From the NCBI RefSeq assembly GCF_014237875.1, contig NZ_JACJVJ010000001.1:1104501-1168500 (forward strand): a DNA stretch of 64,000 nucleotides, read 5' to 3'. This DNA comes from Parasphingopyxis marina (GTDB lineage: Bacteria; Pseudomonadota; Alphaproteobacteria; Sphingomonadales; Sphingomonadaceae). Of the stretch, positions 1 to 6,760 are shown one piece after another; the first letter of the stretch is position 1; every line of letters begins with the position of its first letter. A program made the translations under genes and the position numbers. Under the pieces are notes generated by a model that saw nothing but the letters and a program-made list of their open reading frames with translations, was not told where the DNA came from and did no database searches.

Positions 1-258
1 GAGGAAGAAGACGGCTCGCTGATCCTGATGCGCAATCGCGGCTATCTCTGGGGCCGGGAGGCGGACACGATGGACCGGCTGCGCCACTGGGCGTTCGAGG
101 GCGGAGAGCCCGTGGCCCATGCCGATTATTACCTCCGTGCCCAGCCGAGTTTCGAAACCAGCGCCGGGAAGCATGACTGGCTCATGAAACATGTCTTCAT
201 CGGTGTCGGCGAACGACGCGCCGACGGCAATTTCGTCCGCTATTTTGCGCTGACCTGA
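1..258 (+). CDS. DUF3237-like protein, C-terminal part (5' end outside window)
   Basis: The reading frame is open from the first base and ends in TGA at 256-258, so the gene starts upstream of the window. The visible 85 residues include the stretch DYYLRAQPSFETSAGKHDWL followed by a short beta-rich end. This resembles the C-terminal signature of DUF3237 proteins (Y-R-x-x-P-x-F-E-T with a later W-L), a family often found near aromatic catabolic genes. The biochemical role is not known. Its position beside the catabolic cluster suggests a link, but that is inference. The family call rests on motif memory only. Confidence 0.6.
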   Translation, partial: EEEDGSLILMRNRGYLWGREADTMDRLRHWAFEGGEPVAHADYYLRAQPSFETSAGKHDWLMKHVFIGVGERRADGNFVRYFALT

Positions 259-381
259 GCGGCGGCGTTTGCCTAACTTCACAAACGTCACACATCGCGT
301 GGCGGAAACGCGTAATAAAGTTTCCTACAAAATCAGCTGTCTAAGCGCGTTTCCGACATATCGAGCCAAACATAGCCGATC

Positions 382-1317
382 CTATTTTTCAAGCGATTCG
401 TTTGCGGCCGCCTTCAGCGTCTCCGCATGCTCCTCAATCATCTGCCGTACGCTGCGCGGCGGGTGGCCGGTGAGCGTTTCGACGTCGGTCGTGCAGATTT
501 CGAGAAAGCCTTCGCGGATCGCCCGGCCGAAGGTCACCATGTCGTCGCTGTTCCAGGGGATCCCCTTCACATAGTGATCGTCGACCGGGCGGCGGGGAAT
601 GCCCATCGCGTCGAACATCGCATATTGGGCCTCGTCGTCGACGGCGACATAGTCGAGCGGCTTGCCGGTGATTTCGGCCATCAGCGCCGTCACTTCCGCA
701 AAGCTCTGAAGCTCCGACCCGGTGATGTTGTAGATATTCCCCTCATGACCCTCGCCGGTCAGCACCGCGACCGCGCATTCGACGCAATCGTCGCGCCAGA
801 CCATCGCCTCGCGCCCTTCGCCGGCATTGCTGATCCATTTGCCGGTCGCCATCACGCCGGGCCCGGCCATCACGATCATCGCATCGGCATAATGGGCGTC
901 GCGCAGCATCGTCCATTCCATGCCCGAAGCGCGGATGAGCTTCTCCGTCTCGATATGGTCGTGGCGGACATCGGCCGGATTGCCGGGATCGTCGATGCCG
1001 ATGAAGCTCGTATAGAGGATATGGCGGACACCGGCCGCCGCCGCGGCGTCGATCGCCGCCTTGTGCTGCGCCACCCGCGCGCCGACGCGCGTGCCCGAAA
1101 TCAGCAGCAGTTTCTCCCCGCCCGCAAAGGCCGACCGTAGGGACTCCGGCTCGTCGAAATCGCCGCGCCGGACGTCCGCGCCGCGTTTGGCGAGGTCGGC
1201 GAGTTTCGCGGGGGTGCGGGTGATGAGGATCAGCTCCTCCGCCGCCACTTTGGCGAGCAGCTTCTCGACGGCGGCGCGGCCATATTGGCCCGATGCCCCG
1301 GTGATCACGATTTTCAC
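382..1317 (-). CDS. NAD(P)-binding NmrA/QorB-like atypical SDR protein
   Basis: The 311-residue product begins with a Rossmann fold, VKIVITGASGQYGRAAVEKL, whose GASGxxG motif near residue 8 binds NAD(P). It lacks the classical SDR Y-x-x-x-K pair and resembles the NmrA-like/quinone oxidoreductase 2 group, which reduces quinones or acts as a redox sensor. I chose the GTG at 1317 because GGGAGGAGAG lies just upstream on the minus strand and the Rossmann strand starts there; the longer in-frame extension has no domain content. It is divergent from the carotenoid-cleavage oxygenase gene, and a palindromic operator (1339-1360) lies in its promoter region. It probably belongs to the same aromatic regulon; its substrate is unknown. 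Confidence 0.85.
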   Translation of the reverse strand: MKIVITGASGQYGRAAVEKLLAKVAAEELILITRTPAKLADLAKRGADVRRGDFDEPESLRSAFAGGEKLLLISGTRVGARVAQHKAAIDAAAAAGVRHILYTSFIGIDDPGNPADVRHDHIETEKLIRASGMEWTMLRDAHYADAMIVMAGPGVMATGKWISNAGEGREAMVWRDDCVECAVAVLTGEGHEGNIYNITGSELQSFAEVTALMAEITGKPLDYVAVDDEAQYAMFDAMGIPRRPVDDHYVKGIPWNSDDMVTFGRAIREGFLEICTTDVETLTGHPPRSVRQMIEEHAETLKAAANESLEK

Positions 1318-1338
1318 GGGCTTTTCTCTCCTCCCATT

Positions 1339-1360
1339 TTCGCTAACAATCGTTAGCGAA
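1339..1360. promoter_or_regulatory. Palindromic operator, TAACAATYGTTA type (site 1)
   Basis: Nine-base arms TTCGCTAAC and GTTAGCGAA are perfect inverted repeats around a 4-bp centre. The core TAACAATCGTTA (1344-1355) is the reverse complement of the site at 18409-18420. It lies 22 bp upstream of the GTG of the NmrA-like gene. A dimeric TetR- or MarR-type repressor is the likely binder; which one is not shown by the sequence. Confidence 0.75.
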
Positions 1361-1422
1361 GACGAGCGAGTCAAGAAATGGGGAGCAACGATGCGCCGAG
1401 TTGACGGCGCGCCGAAAAATAC

Positions 1423-1436
1423 TATCAATTGTTATA
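1423..1436. promoter_or_regulatory. Operator-like palindrome (site 2)
   Basis: TATCAATTGTTATA matches the TAACAATYGTTA core with one change and lies 30 bp upstream of the carotenoid-cleavage oxygenase start, where a repressor would block RNA polymerase. Together with site 1 it would control both divergent genes. Confidence 0.6.
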
Positions 1437-1465
1437 AAATAACCGTCGCGTAACAGGAGAGGGCG

Positions 1466-2929
1466 ATGTCGGATTTTCCGCGCACTGTGCAATTCATGGG
1501 GCTCAACGAGCCGATCCGCTGGGAGGGGTCGACCCCCGAACTCGAGATCGAGGGCGAAATTCCGGCGGAGATCCAGGGCGCCTTTTTCCGCGCGGTGCCC
1601 GATCCCGCCCATGTGCCGTTCGTCGAAAACGATGTGCTGCTGTCGGCCGACGGCATGGTCAGCCGCATCCTGATCAAGGATGGCAAGGTTTCGCACGATT
1701 GCCGCTATGTCCACACCGCGCGCTGGCAGGCCGAGCATGAGGCGGGCCGGGCGCTGTTCGGCCGCTATCGCAATCCCTTTACCGACGATCCGAGCGTGGA
1801 AGGCGTCGACCGCACCGTCTCCAACACCACCCCGGTCTGGCATGCGGGCAAGCTTTACCTGACCAAGGAAGATGGCCGCGCCTATCGCGTCGATCCGCAT
1901 ACGCTGGAAACCTTGGGCAGCTGGGATTTTGACGGGGCGCTGAAATCCGAAACCATGACCGCACATGTCCGCATCGACCCCGAGACGAAGGAAATGTTCT
2001 TCTTCGGCTATGAGGCGGACGGGCTGGCCTCGAAAAACATCGCCTATTGCGTCGTCGATCCGCAGGGCAATCTCGTTTCCGAACAGAGCTTCGACGCGCC
2101 CTATTGTTCGATGATGCACGATTTCGCGATCAGCGAGAAATATGCGCTCTTCCCGGTTTTCCCGACGACATCCGATATCGACGTCCTGAAGGAAGGCGGC
2201 CCGCACTGGATCCACCACCAGGACTGGGACAGCTGGATCGGCGTCGTCCCGCGCGGCGGCAGTGTCGAGGATGTCCGCTGGTTCAGGGGCCCCAAGGGCG
2301 TCCATGTCTATCATATCGTCAATGCGTTCGACGAGGGCGGCAAGGTGCATATCGATATGTGCCAGTCCGATTCGAACGCCTTCGGCTTCATCCGCGAGGA
2401 TTCGGGCATCACTATTCCCCAGCACGAACTGGGCGGCGGGCTCGTCCGCTGGACGCTGGATATGGACGGCGACAGCGAGGAGGCGGAGGTTGCCGTGATC
2501 GGCCCGCCCGGCGATCTTCCCCGCGTGCGCGACGCGGATATGGGCCGGCCCTATGCGATGGCCTGGTACGGCACGATCGATCCCGAAGGCCCGCCGCCGC
2601 TGATGGGTGGGCCGGTCGGCATCGCCTTTACCGCTTTGCTGGCTTTCGATCCGGCGCGCGGCGTGGTCGGCGGCTATACGGTGCCGCCGATGCATGCGAT
2701 CCACGAGCCCGTGCATGTGCCCTCATCGCAGGAGGGCCATGGCGGCTGGCTGGTCGCGACGGCGGACCGGATGAACGGGCCGGACGATTATGACAGCGAG
2801 CTCTGGATCTTCGAGGCCGACGCGATCGGCAAGGGGCCGATCGCCAGCGCGAAATTCCCCGAGCGGATCAAGCCGCAGGTCCATGGCTGGTGGGTGCCGC
2901 TCGCCGATTACGAGGCGGCGAAAGCCTAG
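1466..2929 (+). CDS. Carotenoid-cleavage-oxygenase family protein (lignostilbene dioxygenase / isoeugenol monooxygenase type)
   Basis: This 487-residue protein belongs to the non-heme iron(II) oxygenases that cut a C=C bond with O2. The four iron-binding histidines are visible: H167 (TAHVRIDP), H218 (MMHDFAIS), H283 (VYHIVNAF) and H473 (VHGWWVP). The segment YRNPFTDDPSVEG at about 101-113 is, as I recall, typical of bacterial enzymes acting on lignostilbenes, resveratrol or isoeugenol rather than on carotenoids. The likely product is therefore an aromatic aldehyde such as vanillin. The start has CAGGAGAGGGCG upstream. Neighbouring Rieske, aldehyde dehydrogenase and flavoprotein genes fit phenylpropene or stilbene breakdown. 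The family is certain; the substrate is inferred. Confidence 0.92.
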   Translation: MSDFPRTVQFMGLNEPIRWEGSTPELEIEGEIPAEIQGAFFRAVPDPAHVPFVENDVLLSADGMVSRILIKDGKVSHDCRYVHTARWQAEHEAGRALFGRYRNPFTDDPSVEGVDRTVSNTTPVWHAGKLYLTKEDGRAYRVDPHTLETLGSWDFDGALKSETMTAHVRIDPETKEMFFFGYEADGLASKNIAYCVVDPQGNLVSEQSFDAPYCSMMHDFAISEKYALFPVFPTTSDIDVLKEGGPHWIHHQDWDSWIGVVPRGGSVEDVRWFRGPKGVHVYHIVNAFDEGGKVHIDMCQSDSNAFGFIREDSGITIPQHELGGGLVRWTLDMDGDSEEAEVAVIGPPGDLPRVRDADMGRPYAMAWYGTIDPEGPPPLMGGPVGIAFTALLAFDPARGVVGGYTVPPMHAIHEPVHVPSSQEGHGGWLVATADRMNGPDDYDSELWIFEADAIGKGPIASAKFPERIKPQVHGWWVPLADYEAAKA

Positions 2930-3981
2930 GCCGCCTCCGCCTTGCGCGCTTCCTCGCGCGCGAGCTTTTCGACGAGGCGCTGGTAGAGGGTGACGCCCTT
3001 GTCGGCGCTGGTCGGCATCACCCGGGGTTCCGGGGTCGCGCTGATGACCCGCTGCTGGGCCTCGATCATCGTTTTGTCTTCCGCGAAGGCCATCGCCGCG
3101 ACGCCCATCAGCGTATCGCGCAGTTCTTCGTCGCCATGGTCGCGATGCGGGCCCCAGGAGAAGAAATAGCGCGCCGTCTTCTCGGTCATCGCGGTCACCG
3201 CCTGGCTGGTGAAGGTCACGCCGACCGCGCCTTCGAGATCGGGCGGCGCGCCCATGCCCAGCTTCTTCGCCGTGCCCTCGGGATAGCTGGCGCCGCGCAT
3301 CAGCAGGATACCGGGCACCAGATAATCATAGGACGACCAGGCATCGACGGTGACGCCCTTCCGGCTGCGCAATCCGCCCTGCGAGGGCACCCAGCGTTCG
3401 AAGCGCACGCCGCGTTCGAGCGGCGTCACCCGGGGCCGGGTGCGCGCCCAATCCTCGGTCGCGCCGAAGCTGTTGGCGTGGACATAGGAAAGATGGCTGA
3501 AATCGCAGAGATTGTCGTGGATCAGCTCGGCGCAAGCTTCATAGTCGAGCTGCCCGCGGCCGAGGATATAATCGGGATCGTCGAAGCCGATGGCGGGCGG
3601 GATCAGCGCCTCGTCCGCCCGCTCGGGATCGCCCATCCAGACCCAGATCCAGCTATGCTTTTCGGTAACCGGGTAACTTTTGACGCGCGCCTTGGCGGGG
3701 ACGAGGTCCTGCCCCGGTATCTCCGCGACCTTGCCGTCGGGTTCGAACAGCAGCCCGTGATACATGCAGCGTAGCCGATCGCCCTCGCACCGGCCCAGCG
3801 AAAGCGGGGCGAGCCGGTGGACGCAGCGATCTTCGAGCGCGACGAGACGCCCGGACTCGCTGCGATAGAGGACGACCGGTTCGCCGAGGATCGTGATCGC
3901 GAAGGGCGTGGCGGGCTCAAGATCCTGTTCCCAGGACGCGACATACCAGGCGTTGCGAACATGCGGCGCGCTATAGCTCAT
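2926..3981 (-). CDS. Rieske [2Fe-2S] aromatic oxygenase, VanA-like
   Basis: The 351-residue oxygenase component of a Rieske non-heme iron system has the cluster ligands C53, H55, C72 and H75 (CVH...CMYH). The mononuclear iron site lies in the segment IHDNLCDFSHLSYVH, with N157, D160, H163 and H168. Size and architecture match vanillate O-demethylase-type (VanA) enzymes, which hydroxylate or demethylate aromatic acids using a separate reductase; no reductase gene is visible here. The start has GGAGGGG upstream. Its stop codon interlocks with that of the convergent oxygenase gene at CCTAGG. It is divergent from a TetR gene with a palindrome between them. Substrate uncertain. Confidence 0.9.
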   Translation of the reverse strand: MSYSAPHVRNAWYVASWEQDLEPATPFAITILGEPVVLYRSESGRLVALEDRCVHRLAPLSLGRCEGDRLRCMYHGLLFEPDGKVAEIPGQDLVPAKARVKSYPVTEKHSWIWVWMGDPERADEALIPPAIGFDDPDYILGRGQLDYEACAELIHDNLCDFSHLSYVHANSFGATEDWARTRPRVTPLERGVRFERWVPSQGGLRSRKGVTVDAWSSYDYLVPGILLMRGASYPEGTAKKLGMGAPPDLEGAVGVTFTSQAVTAMTEKTARYFFSWGPHRDHGDEELRDTLMGVAAMAFAEDKTMIEAQQRVISATPEPRVMPTSADKGVTLYQRLVEKLAREEARKAEAA

Positions 3982-3996
3982 GATCCCCTCCGTAAC

Positions 3997-4009
3997 TTAA
4001 CGGTGTTAA
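3997..4009. promoter_or_regulatory. Palindromic operator between Rieske gene and tetR
   Basis: TTAAC-GGT-GTTAA is a perfect inverted repeat in the 83-bp divergent promoter region of the Rieske oxygenase and TetR genes. Placement between a TetR-family gene and its divergent neighbour is the usual setting for its own operator. The half-site GTTAA resembles, but is not identical to, the TAACAATYGTTA motif. Confidence 0.6.
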
Positions 4010-4064
4010 ATACAAAGCACCGCCCCGCATTGTCAATCGCACGCAATGCCGCCAAGCAAGCCGC

Positions 4065-4607
4065 ATGAAGCTCGATCGCGACCGGATCGTCGAAGAGGCG
4101 TTCGCCCTGTTGGAGGCCGACGGGCTCGATGCGTTCAGCGTGCGGCGGCTGGCGACCCGGCTTGGGGTGCAGCCGCCGGCGCTCTACTGGCATGTCGAGA
4201 GCAAGGCCGAACTCGTCACCCTGATGGCGCAGCGGCTCTATGCCGAAGCGCGGGCCGGCCATGAGGGGTTGGAGGAATGGCGGGACTGGCTGATCGCCTT
4301 CGGCCACGCAATGCGCGGGCGGTTGCTGGCCCATCGCGACGGCGCGCGCCTGTGCGCGGTGGCCGAGCCCGACCGCGCGGCGACGGCGGAAACGCGGCAG
4401 GCGCTCGCCGCGCCGCTGATCGCGCGCGGATTGGGCGAAGATGTCGCGCTGTCGCGGCTCGGATCGGTGATCGCGCTTGCGCTCGGCTGGACGATCTACG
4501 AGCAGAATGGCGGGATGCACGATTATCTCGAAGCGCTGTTCGATTTCGACGCGAGTTTCGCCGCCAGCCTGGAAGCGATGATCGCGGGCTTCCCGCGCGA
4601 GGCCTGA
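4065..4607 (+). CDS. TetR family transcriptional regulator
   Basis: The 180-residue protein starts with a helix-turn-helix of TetR type: DRIVEEAFALLEADG, then FSVRRLATRLGVQPPALYWH at about 25-45, ending in the recognition helix. The rest is helical, as in the ligand-binding/dimerisation domain of the TetR_C group. It is divergent from the Rieske gene across 83 bp that contain a TTAAC-GGT-GTTAA palindrome, so autoregulation and repression of the oxygenase are likely. The ligand is presumably an aromatic pathway compound, but the sequence does not show this. Confidence 0.9.
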   Translation: MKLDRDRIVEEAFALLEADGLDAFSVRRLATRLGVQPPALYWHVESKAELVTLMAQRLYAEARAGHEGLEEWRDWLIAFGHAMRGRLLAHRDGARLCAVAEPDRAATAETRQALAAPLIARGLGEDVALSRLGSVIALALGWTIYEQNGGMHDYLEALFDFDASFAASLEAMIAGFPREA

Positions 4608-4613
4608 CTCGGC

Positions 4614-5498
4614 CTAGTCGTCCCAGGGCGAGGGCATGTTGTAGGGCACGGTGAAGAAATTCGCCTCGATCTGCCAGAGCATGTCGTCCTGGATCTTGAA
4701 CAGTTCTAACAGGTTGAAGCTGTGCGGGCGGCGGACCAGCGAATCCACCCAGGTGCCGTCGGTCAGTTGATAGCGGTCGAGCTTGCCCGAATGGTCGATG
4801 AAACCGGCGCCGAGCACCAGCCCGCGCTCCTCGTCCACCAGCGGGAAGCGGCGCGCGCGCAGCCGGTCGTCATAGCGGTAATTGCCCATCCGGAACTGTT
4901 CCTCGCAGCCCAAAGCCGCGACCGGGACGATATCGCCGAACTCGGGATTGTTGGTCGTCTGCACGCCATTTTCCACCCGCTGGCAATCGGGGTGGAACTT
5001 GGTGTGGATTTCGCCGTCGTTGAGCTCCAGCGTCTCGAAATAGCCGTTGGAAAGCTCGATCATCCGTTCGCGCGTCGCCCGGCGTTCGGGCGCGACCTCT
5101 TCCTCCAGGATCGGCTTGCGGTACCATTTCTGATTCTTGAACTGGATGCCGCTGTCGAGCTGGCGGACGACGATCGTCTCGACCTCGGAGATGGCGTAAT
5201 CGGGCGTCACGCCGATGCGGACGGTGAAGCCCGATTCCTCATGCGGTTCGATGACGCTGCCGAAATGGCCGACCTGGCCCTGCCGCGTATCGGCGAAGCG
5301 CAGGTCGTAATCGCCGCGCGATGAAATCGTGTTCCACAGCCCGTCGCCGACATCGATCATGACGTTGTTTTCGCTGTGACGGACCGTGTCGGCCCATTCG
5401 ACCTGGCCCGGGTCCTGCGCTTCGAGCGCGGCGAGATAGCGGTCGAGCACGGCGTAGAGTTTCTGCCGGTCGAATGCCGGGCTTTGGTCGGTCATCAT
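4614..5498 (-). CDS. SnoaL/NTF2-like (DUF8021-type) protein
   Basis: The 294-residue soluble protein has no signal peptide or membrane segment. I chose the ATG at 5498 (followed by a second ATG) because AGGAG lies five bases upstream; the longer frame adds only unstructured residues. A helix with KLYAVLDRYLAALEAQDPG opens the protein as in NTF2/SnoaL folds. A conserved-looking middle (NGYFETLELNDGEIHTKFHP) and GAGFIDHSGKL near the end resemble DUF8021 proteins. Such proteins occur as isomerase, hydrolase or binding proteins in aromatic and steroid catabolism, but no activity can be assigned. It shares a 90-bp divergent promoter with the next gene, including an operator. Confidence 0.65.
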   Translation of the reverse strand: MMTDQSPAFDRQKLYAVLDRYLAALEAQDPGQVEWADTVRHSENNVMIDVGDGLWNTISSRGDYDLRFADTRQGQVGHFGSVIEPHEESGFTVRIGVTPDYAISEVETIVVRQLDSGIQFKNQKWYRKPILEEEVAPERRATRERMIELSNGYFETLELNDGEIHTKFHPDCQRVENGVQTTNNPEFGDIVPVAALGCEEQFRMGNYRYDDRLRARRFPLVDEERGLVLGAGFIDHSGKLDRYQLTDGTWVDSLVRRPHSFNLLELFKIQDDMLWQIEANFFTVPYNMPSPWDD

Positions 5499-5542
5499 AT
5501 CCTCTCCTCGTGGCTGAAACCCATATCCCGGCTTGCGAACCA

Positions 5543-5554
5543 TAACAATTGTTG
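5543..5554. promoter_or_regulatory. Operator-like palindrome (site 3)
   Basis: TAACAATTGTTG matches the TAACAATYGTTA consensus at 11 of 12 positions. It lies between the divergent starts at 5498 and 5585, so one site could control both units. Confidence 0.65.
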
Positions 5555-5584
5555 CAATCAGGAAAGAAAAGCGAGGAGAGGATC

Positions 5585-5974
5585 ATGGCGCGCACCGCCG
5601 AGGAACAGGCGCTGGCCGACAAGGCCGTCGGGCTCTACCGGGACGTGCTGATCCCGATGGATAAGAGCAAGGTCGACGACTATGTCGCCGCCGATTACAT
5701 CCAGCACAGCTCACTGGCCGAACCCGGCGTTCAGGCGCTCAAGGACTGGCTGGACAAGGTACGCGTGGAATCGCCCGATGCGACGCAGGATATCAAGCGC
5801 GTCTTCGTCGAGGGCGATCATGTGATCTGCCATGTCCATGTCGTGCGCTGGCCCGGCGATCCGGGTATCGCCGTGTGCGATATCTTCCGGTTCGAGGACG
5901 GCAAGATCAAGGAACATTGGGACGTGATCCAGTTCATCGACGAAAATCCCGTCAATCCGAACTCGATGTTTTAG
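5585..5974 (+). CDS. Nuclear transport factor 2 family (SnoaL-like) protein
   Basis: This 129-residue protein has the compact alpha+beta cone pattern of SnoaL-like proteins: an N-terminal helix (EQALADKAVGLYRDVL), the pattern YVAADYIQHSS at about 33-43, and a C-terminal strand pair, ICDIFRFEDGKIKEHWDVIQ-like. The usual length is 120-150. Histidines and aspartates lining the cavity suggest a small hydrophobic ligand. The ATG at 5585 is preceded by GAGGAGAGG and gives the expected family start. It is the first gene of a unit that continues into the SDR and PQQ dehydrogenase genes. The function may be cyclase, isomerase or hydratase; none can be assigned. Confidence 0.85.
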   Translation: MARTAEEQALADKAVGLYRDVLIPMDKSKVDDYVAADYIQHSSLAEPGVQALKDWLDKVRVESPDATQDIKRVFVEGDHVICHVHVVRWPGDPGIAVCDIFRFEDGKIKEHWDVIQFIDENPVNPNSMF

Positions 5975-5998
5975 GCACCGGGGGGAGGGAGCTGAGCC

Positions 5999-6760
5999 AT
6001 GGCCAAACGTTTCGACGGCAAGACCGTTTTCATCTTCGGCGGCAATAGCGGCATCGGGCTCGCCAGTGCGGAAGCGTTTGCGGCGGAAGGGGCGAAGCTC
6101 GCAATTACCGGGCGCGACCAGGCGACGCTCGACGCTGCCGCCGAAAAGACAGGCGCACTCGCCATCCGCAGCGACATGGCCGATCCGGCGGCGAGCGGGG
6201 CGGCGCTGGCACAGGCCGCCGATGCGCTCGGCCCGCTCGACGTGGTATTCGTCAACGCGGGGGTCGGCGGCTTCGCCGCGGCGCCCGATGTCAGCGAGGA
6301 GTTTTGGGACCATATCCATGACGTGAACCTGCGCGGTGCCTTCTTCGCGGCGCAAAAGGCGCTGCCGCATATGCGCGACGGCGGCGCGATGGTGTTCACC
6401 GGCTCGACCGGATCGGTGATGGGGCTGCCGGGCAACAGCGCCTATGCCGCCGCCAAGGCAGGGCTGCGCGCTGTCGTCCGGATCCTCGCCGCCGAGCTGC
6501 TGCCGCGCAAGATCCGCGTCAACATGGTCAGCCCCGGCCCGACCGAAACGCCGCTGATCAACCGCAATCCCGGCATGGGGCCCGAAGTCGTCGATCAGAT
6601 GCGCAAACATATGATCGCCTCGGTGCCGATGCACCGGATGGGCGAACCCGAAGAGATCGCCCGCGTCGCGCTGTTCCTGGCGTCCGAGGATGCCAGCTTC
6701 ATCACCGCGGCCGACATTTTCGTCGATGGCGGCGTCGTCGAACTGGCCTACGCGACGTGA
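5999..6760 (+). CDS. SDR family NAD(P)-dependent oxidoreductase
   Basis: The 253-residue product is a classical short-chain dehydrogenase. The cofactor motif GGNSGIG lies at 14-20, NAG at about 86, and the catalytic residues S136, Y149 and K153 are in place. C-terminal FVDGGVVE matches the family end. GGGGGGAGGGAG precedes the ATG. It follows the SnoaL-like gene by 24 bp and shares TGATG with the PQQ dehydrogenase gene, so the three are probably cotranscribed. A role in oxidising a secondary alcohol or reducing a ketone in the aromatic pathway is inferred from context. Confidence 0.93.
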   Translation: MAKRFDGKTVFIFGGNSGIGLASAEAFAAEGAKLAITGRDQATLDAAAEKTGALAIRSDMADPAASGAALAQAADALGPLDVVFVNAGVGGFAAAPDVSEEFWDHIHDVNLRGAFFAAQKALPHMRDGGAMVFTGSTGSVMGLPGNSAYAAAKAGLRAVVRILAAELLPRKIRVNMVSPGPTETPLINRNPGMGPEVVDQMRKHMIASVPMHRMGEPEEIARVALFLASEDASFITAADIFVDGGVVELAYAT

